DNA from: Lysobacter sp. CFH 32150
Lineage (GTDB): Bacteria > Pseudomonadota > Gammaproteobacteria > Xanthomonadales > Xanthomonadaceae
Reading direction: 5' to 3'
NCBI RefSeq assembly: GCF_022758295.1
Contig: NZ_JALDWJ010000001.1
Coordinates: 713,245 to 777,244, forward strand
DNA length: 64,000 bases
The notes below the pieces were generated by a model that did no database searches, was not told where the DNA came from, and saw nothing but the letters and a program-made list of their open reading frames with translations. Positions 36,470-44,346 of this stretch are shown in pieces (the first letter of the stretch is position 1; every line of letters starts with the position of its first letter). A program made the translations under genes and the position numbers.

Positions 36470-37450
36470 ATGAATGCGACCAGCCGCGACTTCGCCCTAG
36501 AACCTGCCGACAACGAACGCCTGGCCAACCTCGCCGGGCCATTCGACGGCCACCTGCGCCAAATCGAACTACGCCTGGGCGTGGAAATCGCGAACCGCGG
36601 CAACGTCTTCCGTGTCACCGGACCCGACGCCGCAGCGGCCAAGGCCGAACAGTTGTTGCGCGAGTTGTACGCCGAGGCGGGCGACGAAACCTTCGATGGC
36701 CATGCGATCAACCTGCGGCTGAGTGCCGCCGACGCCAACCGTGTCGTCGCCAACGACGTCGAGCCGCAGGAAGTCGTGATCCGGGTGAAGCGCGGCACCA
36801 TCCGCGGCCGCAGCCCCAACCAGGCGAAATACCTGCATGCGATCGCCACACACGACATCAACTTCGGCGTCGGCCCTGCCGGCACCGGCAAGACCTTCCT
36901 GGCAGTGGCGATGGCGGTCGAAGCGCTGAACGAATCGCGGGTGCAGCGCCTGATCCTGGTGCGCCCCGCGGTCGAGGCCGGAGAGAAACTCGGCTTCCTG
37001 CCGGGCGATCTCAGCCAGAAGGTCGATCCCTACCTGCGTCCGCTGTACGACGCCCTGTACGAAATGCTCGGGGTCGAGAAAGTCATCAAGCTGCTCGAAA
37101 AAAACGTCATCGAGATCGCGCCGCTGGCCTACATGCGTGGACGCACGCTCAACGACGCGTTCGTCATCCTCGACGAAGCGCAGAACACCACCATCGAGCA
37201 GATGAAGATGTTCCTCACCCGCATCGGCTTCGGTTCGACCGCGGTGGTCACCGGCGACCTCACCCAGATCGACTTGCCGAAGCACGTGAAATCCGGGTTG
37301 AGGGATGCGATCGAAGTGCTGCGCGGCATCGAAGGCATCACCCTGACCTTCTTCGAATCGCGCGACGTGGTGCGCCACCCCCTGGTGGCCCGCATCGTCA
37401 ATGCCTACGACGCGCGCGATGCACAAGATTCTGCGACCGGACCGGCGTAG
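36470..37450 (+). CDS. phoH: PhoH-family ATPase (YbeZ)
   Basis: 326 residues: an N-terminal KH-like region, then a P-loop domain with FGVGPAGTGKTFLAVAMAVE (Walker A), PAVEAGEKLGFLPGDLSQKV, and Walker B FVILDEAQNTTIEQMKMFLT. Forms the conserved phoH-ybeY-corC cluster; YbeZ partners the YbeY endoribonuclease in rRNA and RNA metabolism. The start is the ATG of MNATSRDFALEP; further in-frame sequence upstream is antisense to tetR. Confidence 0.97.
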   Translation: MNATSRDFALEPADNERLANLAGPFDGHLRQIELRLGVEIANRGNVFRVTGPDAAAAKAEQLLRELYAEAGDETFDGHAINLRLSAADANRVVANDVEPQEVVIRVKRGTIRGRSPNQAKYLHAIATHDINFGVGPAGTGKTFLAVAMAVEALNESRVQRLILVRPAVEAGEKLGFLPGDLSQKVDPYLRPLYDALYEMLGVEKVIKLLEKNVIEIAPLAYMRGRTLNDAFVILDEAQNTTIEQMKMFLTRIGFGSTAVVTGDLTQIDLPKHVKSGLRDAIEVLRGIEGITLTFFESRDVVRHPLVARIVNAYDARDAQDSATGPA

Positions 37451-37460
37451 ACTCGCAGCC

Positions 37461-37943
37461 ATGACGCGCGGCCCGGTTCGTCTCGAAGTTTCGGTCAGTT
37501 ACGCCCTGCCCCGCACGGGCTTGCCCGCTGCGGTGAGTTTCCGCAAATGGGTGGCCGCTGCGCTCAGCGGGCGCATCCGCGAAGCCGACCTCGCCATCCG
37601 CGTCGTCGGCACCAAGGAAGGCCGAGCACTGAACCGCCATTACCGTGGCAAGGATTACGCCACCAACGTGCTCAGCTTTCCGGCTGAGTTGCCTGATGGC
37701 TTGCCGGCCGATGTGAAGCTGCCGCTCCTCGGCGACGTGGTCCTGTGCGCGCCGGTGATCGCGCGCGAAGCGAAGCAGCAGAAGAAGCCGCTGGCCGCGC
37801 ACTACGCGCACATGACCGTGCATGGCGCCCTGCATCTGCTCGGCTGGGACCACGACGACGAGCGCGAGGCCGAATGCATGGAACGACTGGAGCGCGAAAT
37901 CCTCGCCGATCTCGGCGTCGAAGATCCTTACCTGGAGAAGTAA
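37461..37943 (+). CDS. ybeY: Endoribonuclease YbeY
   Basis: Metal-dependent RNase needed for 16S rRNA 3'-end maturation and ribosome quality control; 160 residues. The zinc motif HxxxHxxGxDH is seen as HGALHLLGWDHDD, and GKDYATNVLSFPAE and LLGDVVLCAPVIAREAKQQ are typical. The start is placed at MTRGPVRLEVS, 10 nt after the phoH stop; an upstream in-frame ATG at 37419 would overlap phoH and is less typical. Confidence 0.97.
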   Translation: MTRGPVRLEVSVSYALPRTGLPAAVSFRKWVAAALSGRIREADLAIRVVGTKEGRALNRHYRGKDYATNVLSFPAELPDGLPADVKLPLLGDVVLCAPVIAREAKQQKKPLAAHYAHMTVHGALHLLGWDHDDEREAECMERLEREILADLGVEDPYLEK

Positions 37944-37964
37944 GGCGCCAATTCGCGTCGCTCA

Positions 37965-38465
37965 TCAGGCGTGGTGCGAATGCTCGGCCCGCGTCCGTGC
38001 CGCCTTGCGTGCAGCCGCAGAACGTCCTGCCGCACCCTTGGTCCGCGCCGCCTTCTTGGCGGCCGCAGATCGCTCGGTGGCAGTGCGTTTGGACGCGGCT
38101 TTCTTGGCTTGGCGCGACAGCGCCGTCTTGCTCGCCGCCGCATGTCCTTCGCGCTTCAACGCCTTGGTGACCGCACGGCCACGCTTGGCGGAAGGCTTCG
38201 CGTGCTTCTCACCGGCCTCCGTATCCCGCTTCGCCTTGCGCCGCGTCTCGGCCGAAACGCCTTCTTTTGGTGGCGGGAGGTCGACGCCGGCCCGACGTGC
38301 CTTCGAAAGACCGATCGCGATCGCCTGTTTGGCCGATCGCGCGCCGTGCTTGCCTTCGCGGATGTGCTCGATTTCCTCGCGCACGAATTCGCCGGCCTGG
38401 GTGCTGGGCGCTTTCCCCTCGCGCTTGTCGCGACGGGCACGCTCGATGGTGCGTTTCTCGGGCAT
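37965..38465 (-). CDS. DUF6496-like protein with lysine/alanine-rich histone-like tail
   Basis: 166 residues. The N-terminal part (PEKRTIERARRDKREGKAPS, FVREEIEHIREGKHGARSAK, QAIAIGLSKARRAG) resembles the DUF6496 domain. The C-terminal half, from about residue 90, is a low-complexity Lys/Ala/Arg tail with repeated AAKKAARTK / AARKAARTR units, like bacterial H1-type DNA-binding proteins. Likely nucleic-acid binding; function unknown. GGAGG lies 7 nt before the start. It lies on the opposite strand between ybeY and corC, interrupting the usual cluster. Confidence 0.82.
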   Translation of the reverse strand: MPEKRTIERARRDKREGKAPSTQAGEFVREEIEHIREGKHGARSAKQAIAIGLSKARRAGVDLPPPKEGVSAETRRKAKRDTEAGEKHAKPSAKRGRAVTKALKREGHAAASKTALSRQAKKAASKRTATERSAAAKKAARTKGAAGRSAAARKAARTRAEHSHHA

Positions 38466-38540
38466 GTCGCATCCTCCGCGGTTCATTCCCGAGGCCGATT
38501 TTCCGCACCGAGGCGACATGCAGGCGTGAACGGGCCATTT

Positions 38541-38562
38541 GCGGGCCGTTTCACCGGCCCGC
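38541..38562. repeat. Inverted repeat between the DUF6496 gene and corC
   Basis: GCGGGCC (38541-38547) and GGCCCGC (38556-38562) around an 8-nt loop in the 156-nt gap between the divergent DUF6496 and corC starts. There is no U-run, so it is not a terminator; it could be an operator or mRNA leader hairpin. Confidence 0.3.
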
Positions 38563-38621
38563 AACGATTCCGCGCTAGACTCTTTCTGGTCGCTCCGCCC
38601 GCGGAGTCCCGCCCCAACACC

Positions 38622-39485
38622 ATGTCAGAAGACGACAGTACCCATTCGGTCGAACCTCCGGAAAAACGGCGCTCCTGGCTGGATCGCATCAGCGCGGCGC
38701 TCTCCGGCGAACCCACCACCCGCGAAGACCTGGTCGAACTGCTGCGCGACGTGCAGGCCGACGGCCTGATCGCGGCCGACACGCTGCGCATGATGGAAGG
38801 CGCCATCGCGGTCTCCGACCTCACCGTCGGCGACGTGATGATCCCGCGTGCGCAGATGGTGGTCCTGCCCGCGGACGCGAAACTCATCGACCTGATGAAA
38901 CTGGTGGTCGAATCCGGCCACTCGCGCTTTCCGGTGCACGGCGACGATAAAGACGAAATCCTCGGCATCCTGCTGGCCAAGGACCTGCTGCGTGGCGTGG
39001 TCGCCGACAACGGCCCGGCCAATGTGCGCGAACTGTTGCGCCCGGCGGTGCTGATCCCCGAATCCAAGCGCCTGAACGTGCTGCTGCGCGAGTTCCGCCA
39101 GTCGCGCAACCATATGGCGATCGTGATCGACGAGTACGGCGGCGTGGCCGGCCTAGTCACGATCGAGGACGTGCTCGAGCAGATCGTCGGCGAGATCGAT
39201 GACGAACACGACGAAGCCGAAGACGAAGCGACGCTGATCGCGGCGCAGGCCGATGGCCAGTTCGTGGTCGATGCGCTGACGCCGATCAGCGATTTCAACG
39301 AGCGTTTCGGCGCCGATTTCGACGACGACGAATACGACACCATCGGCGGACTGGTGACCGCGGCGATCGGGCACCTGCCCGAAGCCGGCGAGGAACTCAC
39401 CCTCGGTCGTTTCGGCTTCCGCGTCGCCCGCGCCGACGCGCGCCGCCTGCACGCCTTGCACCTCAGCGTGCATGCCGACCACTAG
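38622..39485 (+). CDS. corC: CorC/HlyC-type CBS-domain protein
   Basis: Soluble 287-residue protein with two CBS motifs (about 75-195; VGDVMIPRAQMVVLPADAKL, SGHSRFPVHGDDKDEILGIL, HMAIVIDEYGGVAGLVTIED) and a C-terminal CorC_HlyC domain (DDDEYDTIGGLVTAAIGHLP, LGRFGFRVARADARRL). Linked to magnesium/cobalt homeostasis in enterobacteria. It follows phoH-ybeY as elsewhere. Its 3' end overlaps the next gene by 14 nt; in many gammaproteobacteria lnt occupies that next position, but here it is a DUF4105 gene. Confidence 0.95.
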   Translation: MSEDDSTHSVEPPEKRRSWLDRISAALSGEPTTREDLVELLRDVQADGLIAADTLRMMEGAIAVSDLTVGDVMIPRAQMVVLPADAKLIDLMKLVVESGHSRFPVHGDDKDEILGILLAKDLLRGVVADNGPANVRELLRPAVLIPESKRLNVLLREFRQSRNHMAIVIDEYGGVAGLVTIEDVLEQIVGEIDDEHDEAEDEATLIAAQADGQFVVDALTPISDFNERFGADFDDDEYDTIGGLVTAAIGHLPEAGEELTLGRFGFRVARADARRLHALHLSVHADH

Positions 39486-40647
39486 CCGCGTCGCACTCCT
39501 GCTATCCGCCGTGCTGCTGTGGCTGCTGGCCGCCACAGTGAGCGCTGCGCCACGCATCGGAGTGGCCACGATGCAGCCGGGCGAGATTTTCTGGGAGCGC
39601 TTCGGGCACAACGCGATCGTGGTCGATGATCCGGCACGTGGCGAACCGTTGTCCTACAACTTCGGCTTCTTCGACCTCGACGAGCCCGATTTCTTCAGGC
39701 GCTTCATCCGCGGCGAGATGTCGTACCGGCTGATGGAACTGCCGCTGCGGCAGGACATGGAGTACTACCGCGAAGTTGGGCGCGGCGTCAGTCTGCAATG
39801 GCTCGATCTGACGTCGACGCAGGCGACACAGCTCGCAGCTGCGCTTGCCGAGAACGCCAAGCCAGAAAATGCTCGCTACCGGTACGACTACTTCACCGAC
39901 AACTGTTCGACCCGCGTCCGCGACGCGCTCGATCGTGCCCTGGGGGGCACGTTGCGCCAGCAGATGATCAGCCGTTCGCAAGGCAACACCTATCGCAGCG
40001 AAGCGGTACGGCTTGCTTCGCCCGCCGGCTGGATGTGGCTGGGCTTCGACCTCGGCCTCGGCCCGTTTGCCGATCGCCCGCTGTCGCGCTGGCAGGAAGC
40101 CTTCGTGCCGATGCGATTGGCCGACAGCCTGCGCGAAACGAAGCTGGCCGACGGCCGTCCGCTGGTCACGTCCGAGTACGTGCTGCTGCCGCACCGGATT
40201 GCACCGGAGCCGGCGGAAACGCCGCGACGCTGGTGGCCTTATGCACTGGTCGGCATCGCGTTGGCATTCACGATTTTGCGGGTGGGCAAACGTCGCCCGC
40301 GACTGCTCGCAGCGATGGCATTACCGTTCTGGACGCTGTCCGGCCTGCTTGGCTTGCTGCTCGCCTTCATCTGGTGCTGCACCGCGCATCGCGCCGGATG
40401 GGCCAACCACAACCTGTTGCTGCTCAATCCGTTGTGCCTGCTGTTGTTGCCGGGTGCACTGAGGGTCGTACGTGATCACGACCCCGGCCCCCGGTTCCGG
40501 CGCTGGCTCGGTGGCATTGCCGCGTGTGCGCTGGTCGCACTGGCATTGCAACTGCTACCGAATGCGCAATACGCCGCGCCATGGATCGCGCTGCTGCTGC
40601 CAGTACACCTGGCACTCGCACACCAACGCACTGTGGGAGCGACGTAA
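39472..40647 (+). CDS. DUF4105 (Lnb N-terminal periplasmic domain) membrane protein
   Basis: 391 residues: a signal/anchor (LLLSAVLLWLLAATVSA), a periplasmic DUF4105 domain (about 28-230) with EIFWERFGHNAIVVDDPA, YFTDNCSTRVRDALDRAL and a conserved His/Asn/Cys set, then about four C-terminal membrane segments. The domain is related to cysteine-peptidase/acyltransferase-like proteins, but its function is unproven. Start overlaps corC. The last codons (TVGAT and stop) lie inside a REP-like palindrome, so the C-terminus was probably altered by insertion of that element. Confidence 0.88.
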   Translation: MPTTSRVALLLSAVLLWLLAATVSAAPRIGVATMQPGEIFWERFGHNAIVVDDPARGEPLSYNFGFFDLDEPDFFRRFIRGEMSYRLMELPLRQDMEYYREVGRGVSLQWLDLTSTQATQLAAALAENAKPENARYRYDYFTDNCSTRVRDALDRALGGTLRQQMISRSQGNTYRSEAVRLASPAGWMWLGFDLGLGPFADRPLSRWQEAFVPMRLADSLRETKLADGRPLVTSEYVLLPHRIAPEPAETPRRWWPYALVGIALAFTILRVGKRRPRLLAAMALPFWTLSGLLGLLLAFIWCCTAHRAGWANHNLLLLNPLCLLLLPGALRVVRDHDPGPRFRRWLGGIAACALVALALQLLPNAQYAAPWIALLLPVHLALAHQRTVGAT

Positions 40648-40688
40648 GTCGCGAAAGGGCTCGCCGGGTCGCGACTGCTCGCTCCCAT
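40632..40688. repeat. REP-like palindromic element overlapping the DUF4105 stop codon
   Basis: Nested inverted repeats: outer GGGAGCGA/TCGCTCCC, inner GTCGCGA/TCGCGAC, plus a small GCGAC-GTAA-GTCGC hairpin at the left end. The TGTGGGAGCGACGTAAGTCG head resembles REP-like repeats widespread in Xanthomonadaceae and pseudomonads. Recognition is by pattern; only this copy is visible in the window. Confidence 0.72.
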
Positions 40689-40726
40689 GGGTTGCCGCGA
40701 CGCACTCGTGCGGGCACGATGCGCGC

Positions 40727-41740
40727 ATGAGCCCGCAAGCCCCTCAGCAACATGACCCTGCCCTGCCGGCCTGCGTGGTCAATTGCGCGGTCTACGATCG
40801 CCAGGGCAATCGCCGCGATATCACCCTGGACGCGATCAGCGATGTGCTTTCGATCGATGACGGCAGCTTCGTCTGGGTCGGGCTGTACGAACCGGAAGAG
40901 GAACTGCTGGACAAGCTGCAGGAGGAGTTCGGACTGCACGACCTCGCCGTCGAGGACGCGCACCACGCGCACCAACGGCCGAAGATCGAGTCCTACGGCA
41001 ATTCCCTGTTCATCGCGGTGCACACGGCGCAGGCGATCGAGGGCCATGTGCGCTTCGGTGAAACCCACGCGTTCGTCGGGCCACGCTACCTGGTGACAGT
41101 CCGCCACGGTGCGTCGCTGTCGTATGCGCCGGTGCGCACGCGGGTCGAGCGCGAGCCCGAGCTGCTGGCGCTGGGACCGGCCTATGCGTTGTACGCGGTG
41201 TTCGATTTCGTCGTCGACAACTACCTGCCGATCGTCGGCGAGTTCCGCGACGAGTTGAACGCACTAGAACACGACATCTTCAGCGACACGTTCCGCCGCG
41301 ACACCATCGTCAAGCTGTACGAACTCAAGCGCGAACTGACCCAGCTGCGACTGGCGGTGGCGCCGCTGCAGGACATCCTCGCCCAGCTCACCCGCATCCA
41401 CGGTGCCCTGGTGCCGGACGAAGTGCGCCTGTATTTCCGCGACGTGCTCGACCACGCATTGCGTGTCAACGAATCCACCGACACCCTGCGCGAGATGTTG
41501 ACCGCGGCGATGAGCGTGAATCTATCGATGGCCACCATCGCCCAGGGCGAAGTGGTCAAGCGCCTCGCCGGCTGGGCCGCACTACTGGCCGCACCGACGC
41601 TGATCGCCAGCTGGTACGGCATGAACTTCACGCACATGCCGGAACTCGCCGGCCCAAACAGCTACTGGATCCTGATCGGGATCGTGGTGGTGGTGTGCGT
41701 CGGTCTGTTCGCGTATCTGAAGAAGGTGCGCTGGCTGTAG
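40727..41740 (+). CDS. corA: CorA-type magnesium/cobalt transporter
   Basis: Pentameric divalent-cation channel; 337 residues. The N-terminal cytoplasmic domain includes LHDLAVEDAHHAHQRPKIES, followed by the long stalk helix and two C-terminal membrane segments with the selectivity motif in ASWYGMNFTHMPE (YGMNF) and a basic end (LKKVRWL). The start is MSPQAPQQHDPAL, 38 nt after the REP-like element. Its neighbour corC is also tied to Mg/Co handling, a functional pairing that may be coincidental. Confidence 0.95.
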   Translation: MSPQAPQQHDPALPACVVNCAVYDRQGNRRDITLDAISDVLSIDDGSFVWVGLYEPEEELLDKLQEEFGLHDLAVEDAHHAHQRPKIESYGNSLFIAVHTAQAIEGHVRFGETHAFVGPRYLVTVRHGASLSYAPVRTRVEREPELLALGPAYALYAVFDFVVDNYLPIVGEFRDELNALEHDIFSDTFRRDTIVKLYELKRELTQLRLAVAPLQDILAQLTRIHGALVPDEVRLYFRDVLDHALRVNESTDTLREMLTAAMSVNLSMATIAQGEVVKRLAGWAALLAAPTLIASWYGMNFTHMPELAGPNSYWILIGIVVVVCVGLFAYLKKVRWL

Positions 41741-41751
41741 CTGCAAACAAC

Positions 41752-41775
41752 GTGCGAATGAATTTCGCACCTACA
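41752..41775. repeat. Second short REP-like palindrome (corA-cstA gap)
   Basis: GTGCGAA (41752-41758), loop TGAAT, TTCGCAC (41764-41770), followed by CTACA. Read on the minus strand it begins TGTAGGTGCGAAATTCATTC, a familiar REP-like head in Xanthomonadales. It fills most of the 50-nt gap between corA and cstA and differs in sequence from the element at 40632. Confidence 0.68.
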
Positions 41776-41790
41776 GGTCGTGGAGGCGCA

Positions 41791-43848
41791 ATGAGCTTGG
41801 TGGGCAAACTCGGATGGACCGCGCTGTCGCTGTTCGCGGCGTTCTGCCTCGGCACCGTCGCGCTGTCGCGCGGCGAAACGATCAGCGCGATGTGGATCGT
41901 CGCCGCGGCGGTGTCGATCCTCTTCATCGGCTATCGCTTCTATTCGCGCTATATCGCCGAGAAGGCGCTGGGACTCGACCCCACGCGCGCGACGCCGGCG
42001 TGGCGGCGCAACGACGGCCTCGATTACGTGCCGACGCAACGGTCGGTGCTGTTCGGACACCACTTCGCCGCGATCGCCGGTGCCGGCCCGCTGGTCGGCC
42101 CGGTGCTGGCGGCTCAGATGGGTTACCTGCCCGGCATGTTGTGGATTTTGTTCGGGGTGATCCTCGCCGGTGCCGTGCAGGATTTCATGATCCTGTTCTG
42201 CTCGGTGCGCCGCGATGGCCGCTCGCTGGGCGAAATGATCCGCAGCGAGCTGGGTGCGGCGGCGGGCATCACCGCGATGATCGGCATCCTCACCATCATG
42301 GTGATCCTGCTTGCTGTGCTCGCGCTGGTCGTGGTGAAGGCGCTGGCGATCAGTCCGTGGGGTACGTTCACCGTGGCGATGACGATCCCGATTGCGTTGC
42401 TGATGGGTCTGTACCTGCGCTACTTCCGACCCGGCCGCATCCTCGAAGTCTCGCTGCTCGGCCTTGCGCTATTGCTGCTATCGATCTGGATGGGTGGTCA
42501 TGTCGCGGCTTCGCCAGAGTGGGCGCCGTACTTCACCTTCGACGGCAAAAACCTGGCGTGGATGCTGATCGGCTACGGCTTCGTCGCCGCGGTACTGCCG
42601 GTATGGCTGCTGCTGGCGCCGCGCGATTACCTTTCGACCTTCCTCAAGATCGGCACCGTGGTGCTGCTCGCGATCGCTGTCGTGGCTGCCGCGCCGGATT
42701 TGCGCATGCCGGCGATCACCAGGTTTATCGACGGCAGCGGCCCGGTATTTTCGGGCAACCTGTTCCCGTTCCTGTTCATCACCATCGCCTGCGGCGCGGT
42801 ATCGGGCTTCCACGCGCTGGTGAGTTCCGGCACGACGCCGAAGATGCTGTCGAACGAAAAGGATGCACGCCTGATCGGCTACGGCGGCATGCTGATGGAG
42901 GCCTTCGTCGCGGTGATGGCATTGATCGCCGCATGCGTGCTCGATCCCGGCGTGTACTTCGCGATGAATTCGCCGGCGGCTCTGATCGGTACCACGGTCG
43001 AATCCGCGGCGCAGGCGATCTCGGGCTGGGGTTTCGTGATCACGCCCGACATGCTCGCCACCACGGCCAGCGAGATCGGCGAAACAACCATCCTGTCGCG
43101 CGTCGGCGGGGCACCAACGCTGGCGGTGGGCATGGCGCAGATCCTGCACGGCATCGCCGGCGGTGGCGGCATGCTGGCGTTCTGGTACCACTACGCGATC
43201 CTGTTCGAAGCATTGTTCATCCTGACCACGATCGACGCGGGCACCCGAGTCGCGCGGTTCATGATCCAGGAGCTGGTCGGACTCGCCTATCCGCCGTTCA
43301 AGCGCACCGAAAGCTGGGCGGCAAACCTCGCCTGCACCGCGCTCGCGGTCAGTGGTTGGGGCTGGTTCCTGGTCCAGGGCGTCACCGATCCACTCGGCGG
43401 CATCAATACGTTGTGGCCACTGTTCGGCATCGCGAACCAGATGCTCGCGGGCCTGGCCTTGATCTTCGCCTGCGTCGCACTGGTGAAGATGAAGCGCGAA
43501 AAGTATTTGTGGATTCCGGCGTTGCCGACCGCGTGGCTGCTGGTGTGCACCATGACCGCCGGCTGGCAGAAGCTGTTCCATGCCGATCCGAAGATCGGAT
43601 TCCTCGCCAACGCGCGCAGGTTCGCCGACGCTGCGGCCAACGGTGAAGTGCTGGCGCCAGCGAAGTCCCTGGCCGAAATGCAGCGCATCGCCTTCAACAA
43701 CCAGCTCGACGCGGCGTTGTGCGCGCTCTTCATGAGCGTGTTGCTGCTGACGCTGTTCTTCGGCATCCGTACGGCATTGGCCGCACGCCGCAGCAGCGTA
43801 CCGACCGCGCAGGAGACGCCTTATGCGACGTTCGACGTGGCTCGCTGA
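41791..43848 (+). CDS. cstA: Carbon starvation protein CstA-type transporter
   Basis: Large inner-membrane transporter of 685 residues with many hydrophobic segments. RRNDGLDYVPTQRSVLFGHH, FAAIAGAGPLVGPVLAAQMG, SGFHALVSSGTTPKML and LTTIDAGTRVARFMIQE are all CstA signatures. E. coli homologues take up peptides and/or pyruvate during starvation. GGAGG precedes the start. The downstream ybdD gene overlaps its end by 26 nt, the normal cstA-ybdD pair. Confidence 0.96.
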   Translation: MSLVGKLGWTALSLFAAFCLGTVALSRGETISAMWIVAAAVSILFIGYRFYSRYIAEKALGLDPTRATPAWRRNDGLDYVPTQRSVLFGHHFAAIAGAGPLVGPVLAAQMGYLPGMLWILFGVILAGAVQDFMILFCSVRRDGRSLGEMIRSELGAAAGITAMIGILTIMVILLAVLALVVVKALAISPWGTFTVAMTIPIALLMGLYLRYFRPGRILEVSLLGLALLLLSIWMGGHVAASPEWAPYFTFDGKNLAWMLIGYGFVAAVLPVWLLLAPRDYLSTFLKIGTVVLLAIAVVAAAPDLRMPAITRFIDGSGPVFSGNLFPFLFITIACGAVSGFHALVSSGTTPKMLSNEKDARLIGYGGMLMEAFVAVMALIAACVLDPGVYFAMNSPAALIGTTVESAAQAISGWGFVITPDMLATTASEIGETTILSRVGGAPTLAVGMAQILHGIAGGGGMLAFWYHYAILFEALFILTTIDAGTRVARFMIQELVGLAYPPFKRTESWAANLACTALAVSGWGWFLVQGVTDPLGGINTLWPLFGIANQMLAGLALIFACVALVKMKREKYLWIPALPTAWLLVCTMTAGWQKLFHADPKIGFLANARRFADAAANGEVLAPAKSLAEMQRIAFNNQLDAALCALFMSVLLLTLFFGIRTALAARRSSVPTAQETPYATFDVAR

Positions 43849-44035
43849 GACCCTGAGTCGCATCTGGAATACGGCCGTGCATGGCGCACGGCTCGCGGTC
43901 GGTGTGCCGGACTACGAGGCCTATGCCGCGCACGTCCGTGCGCAGCATCCGGACCGCGAACCGATGGATCGCAAGGCGTTCTTCGCCGAGCGCATGCAGG
44001 CGCGATACGGCAAGGGCCGCTCGCGCTGCTGCTAG
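43823..44035 (+). CDS. YbdD/YjiX-family small protein
   Basis: 70 residues: SRIWNTAVHGARLAVGVPDY, YAAHVRAQHPDREPMDRKAF and the C-terminal FAERMQARYGKGRSRCC match the small YbdD/YjiX (DUF466) proteins almost always encoded after cstA-type genes. In E. coli they assist the transporter. It overlaps the cstA 3' end, indicating translational coupling. Confidence 0.93.
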   Translation: MRRSTWLAETLSRIWNTAVHGARLAVGVPDYEAYAAHVRAQHPDREPMDRKAFFAERMQARYGKGRSRCC

Positions 44036-44050
44036 CAATAGGCCCCTGAC

Positions 44051-44236
44051 CTAATAACGAGAAGCGGTGTCGCTGTCCCAGCCGCCGTGCCTACGTCGAT
44101 CCTTGCCGCTGCGGCGGTCCTCGCGACCCGGCTCGAAGCGGATTTCCTCCCGGCGTTCCGAGCCCTGCCGGCGATCCGGCCCCCTGCGCCGCTCGAGGCC
44201 ACGGTTGGCCGGGCGCGGTTTCTGTTCTTCCGCCAT
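44051..44236 (-). CDS. Small Arg/Asp/Glu-rich protein with repeated DRR motifs
   Basis: 61 residues starting MAEEQKPRPANRGLERRRGP. It repeats short units of the form G-x-D-R-R (RRGPDRRQGSERRE, GREDRRSGKDRRRHGG), a pattern seen in small uncharacterised proteobacterial proteins. No membrane segment or signal is seen; it is probably disordered or RNA-binding. GGAG lies 8 nt before the chosen start; six more codons upstream are possible. It is convergent with ybdD, and the coding evidence is moderate. Confidence 0.6.
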   Translation of the reverse strand: MAEEQKPRPANRGLERRRGPDRRQGSERREEIRFEPGREDRRSGKDRRRHGGWDSDTASRY

Positions 44237-44310
44237 GGTCCTGACTCCGCTCACGTCTACCAGTTCATAACGTCAATCGGCCGGCAAAGCGGCAATCCAG
44301 GCCGACGGCC

Positions 44311-44335
44311 GGCCACCCGGCAACGCCGGGCGGCC
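44311..44335 (-). other. GC hairpin downstream of the S9 peptidase gene
   Basis: CCCGGC-AAC-GCCGGG (44316-44330) flanked by GGCC on both sides gives an extended stem just after the peptidase stop at 44347. There is no U-run, so a Rho-independent terminator is not supported; it could protect the mRNA 3' end. Confidence 0.3.
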
Positions 44336-44346
44336 GATCCGGACTT

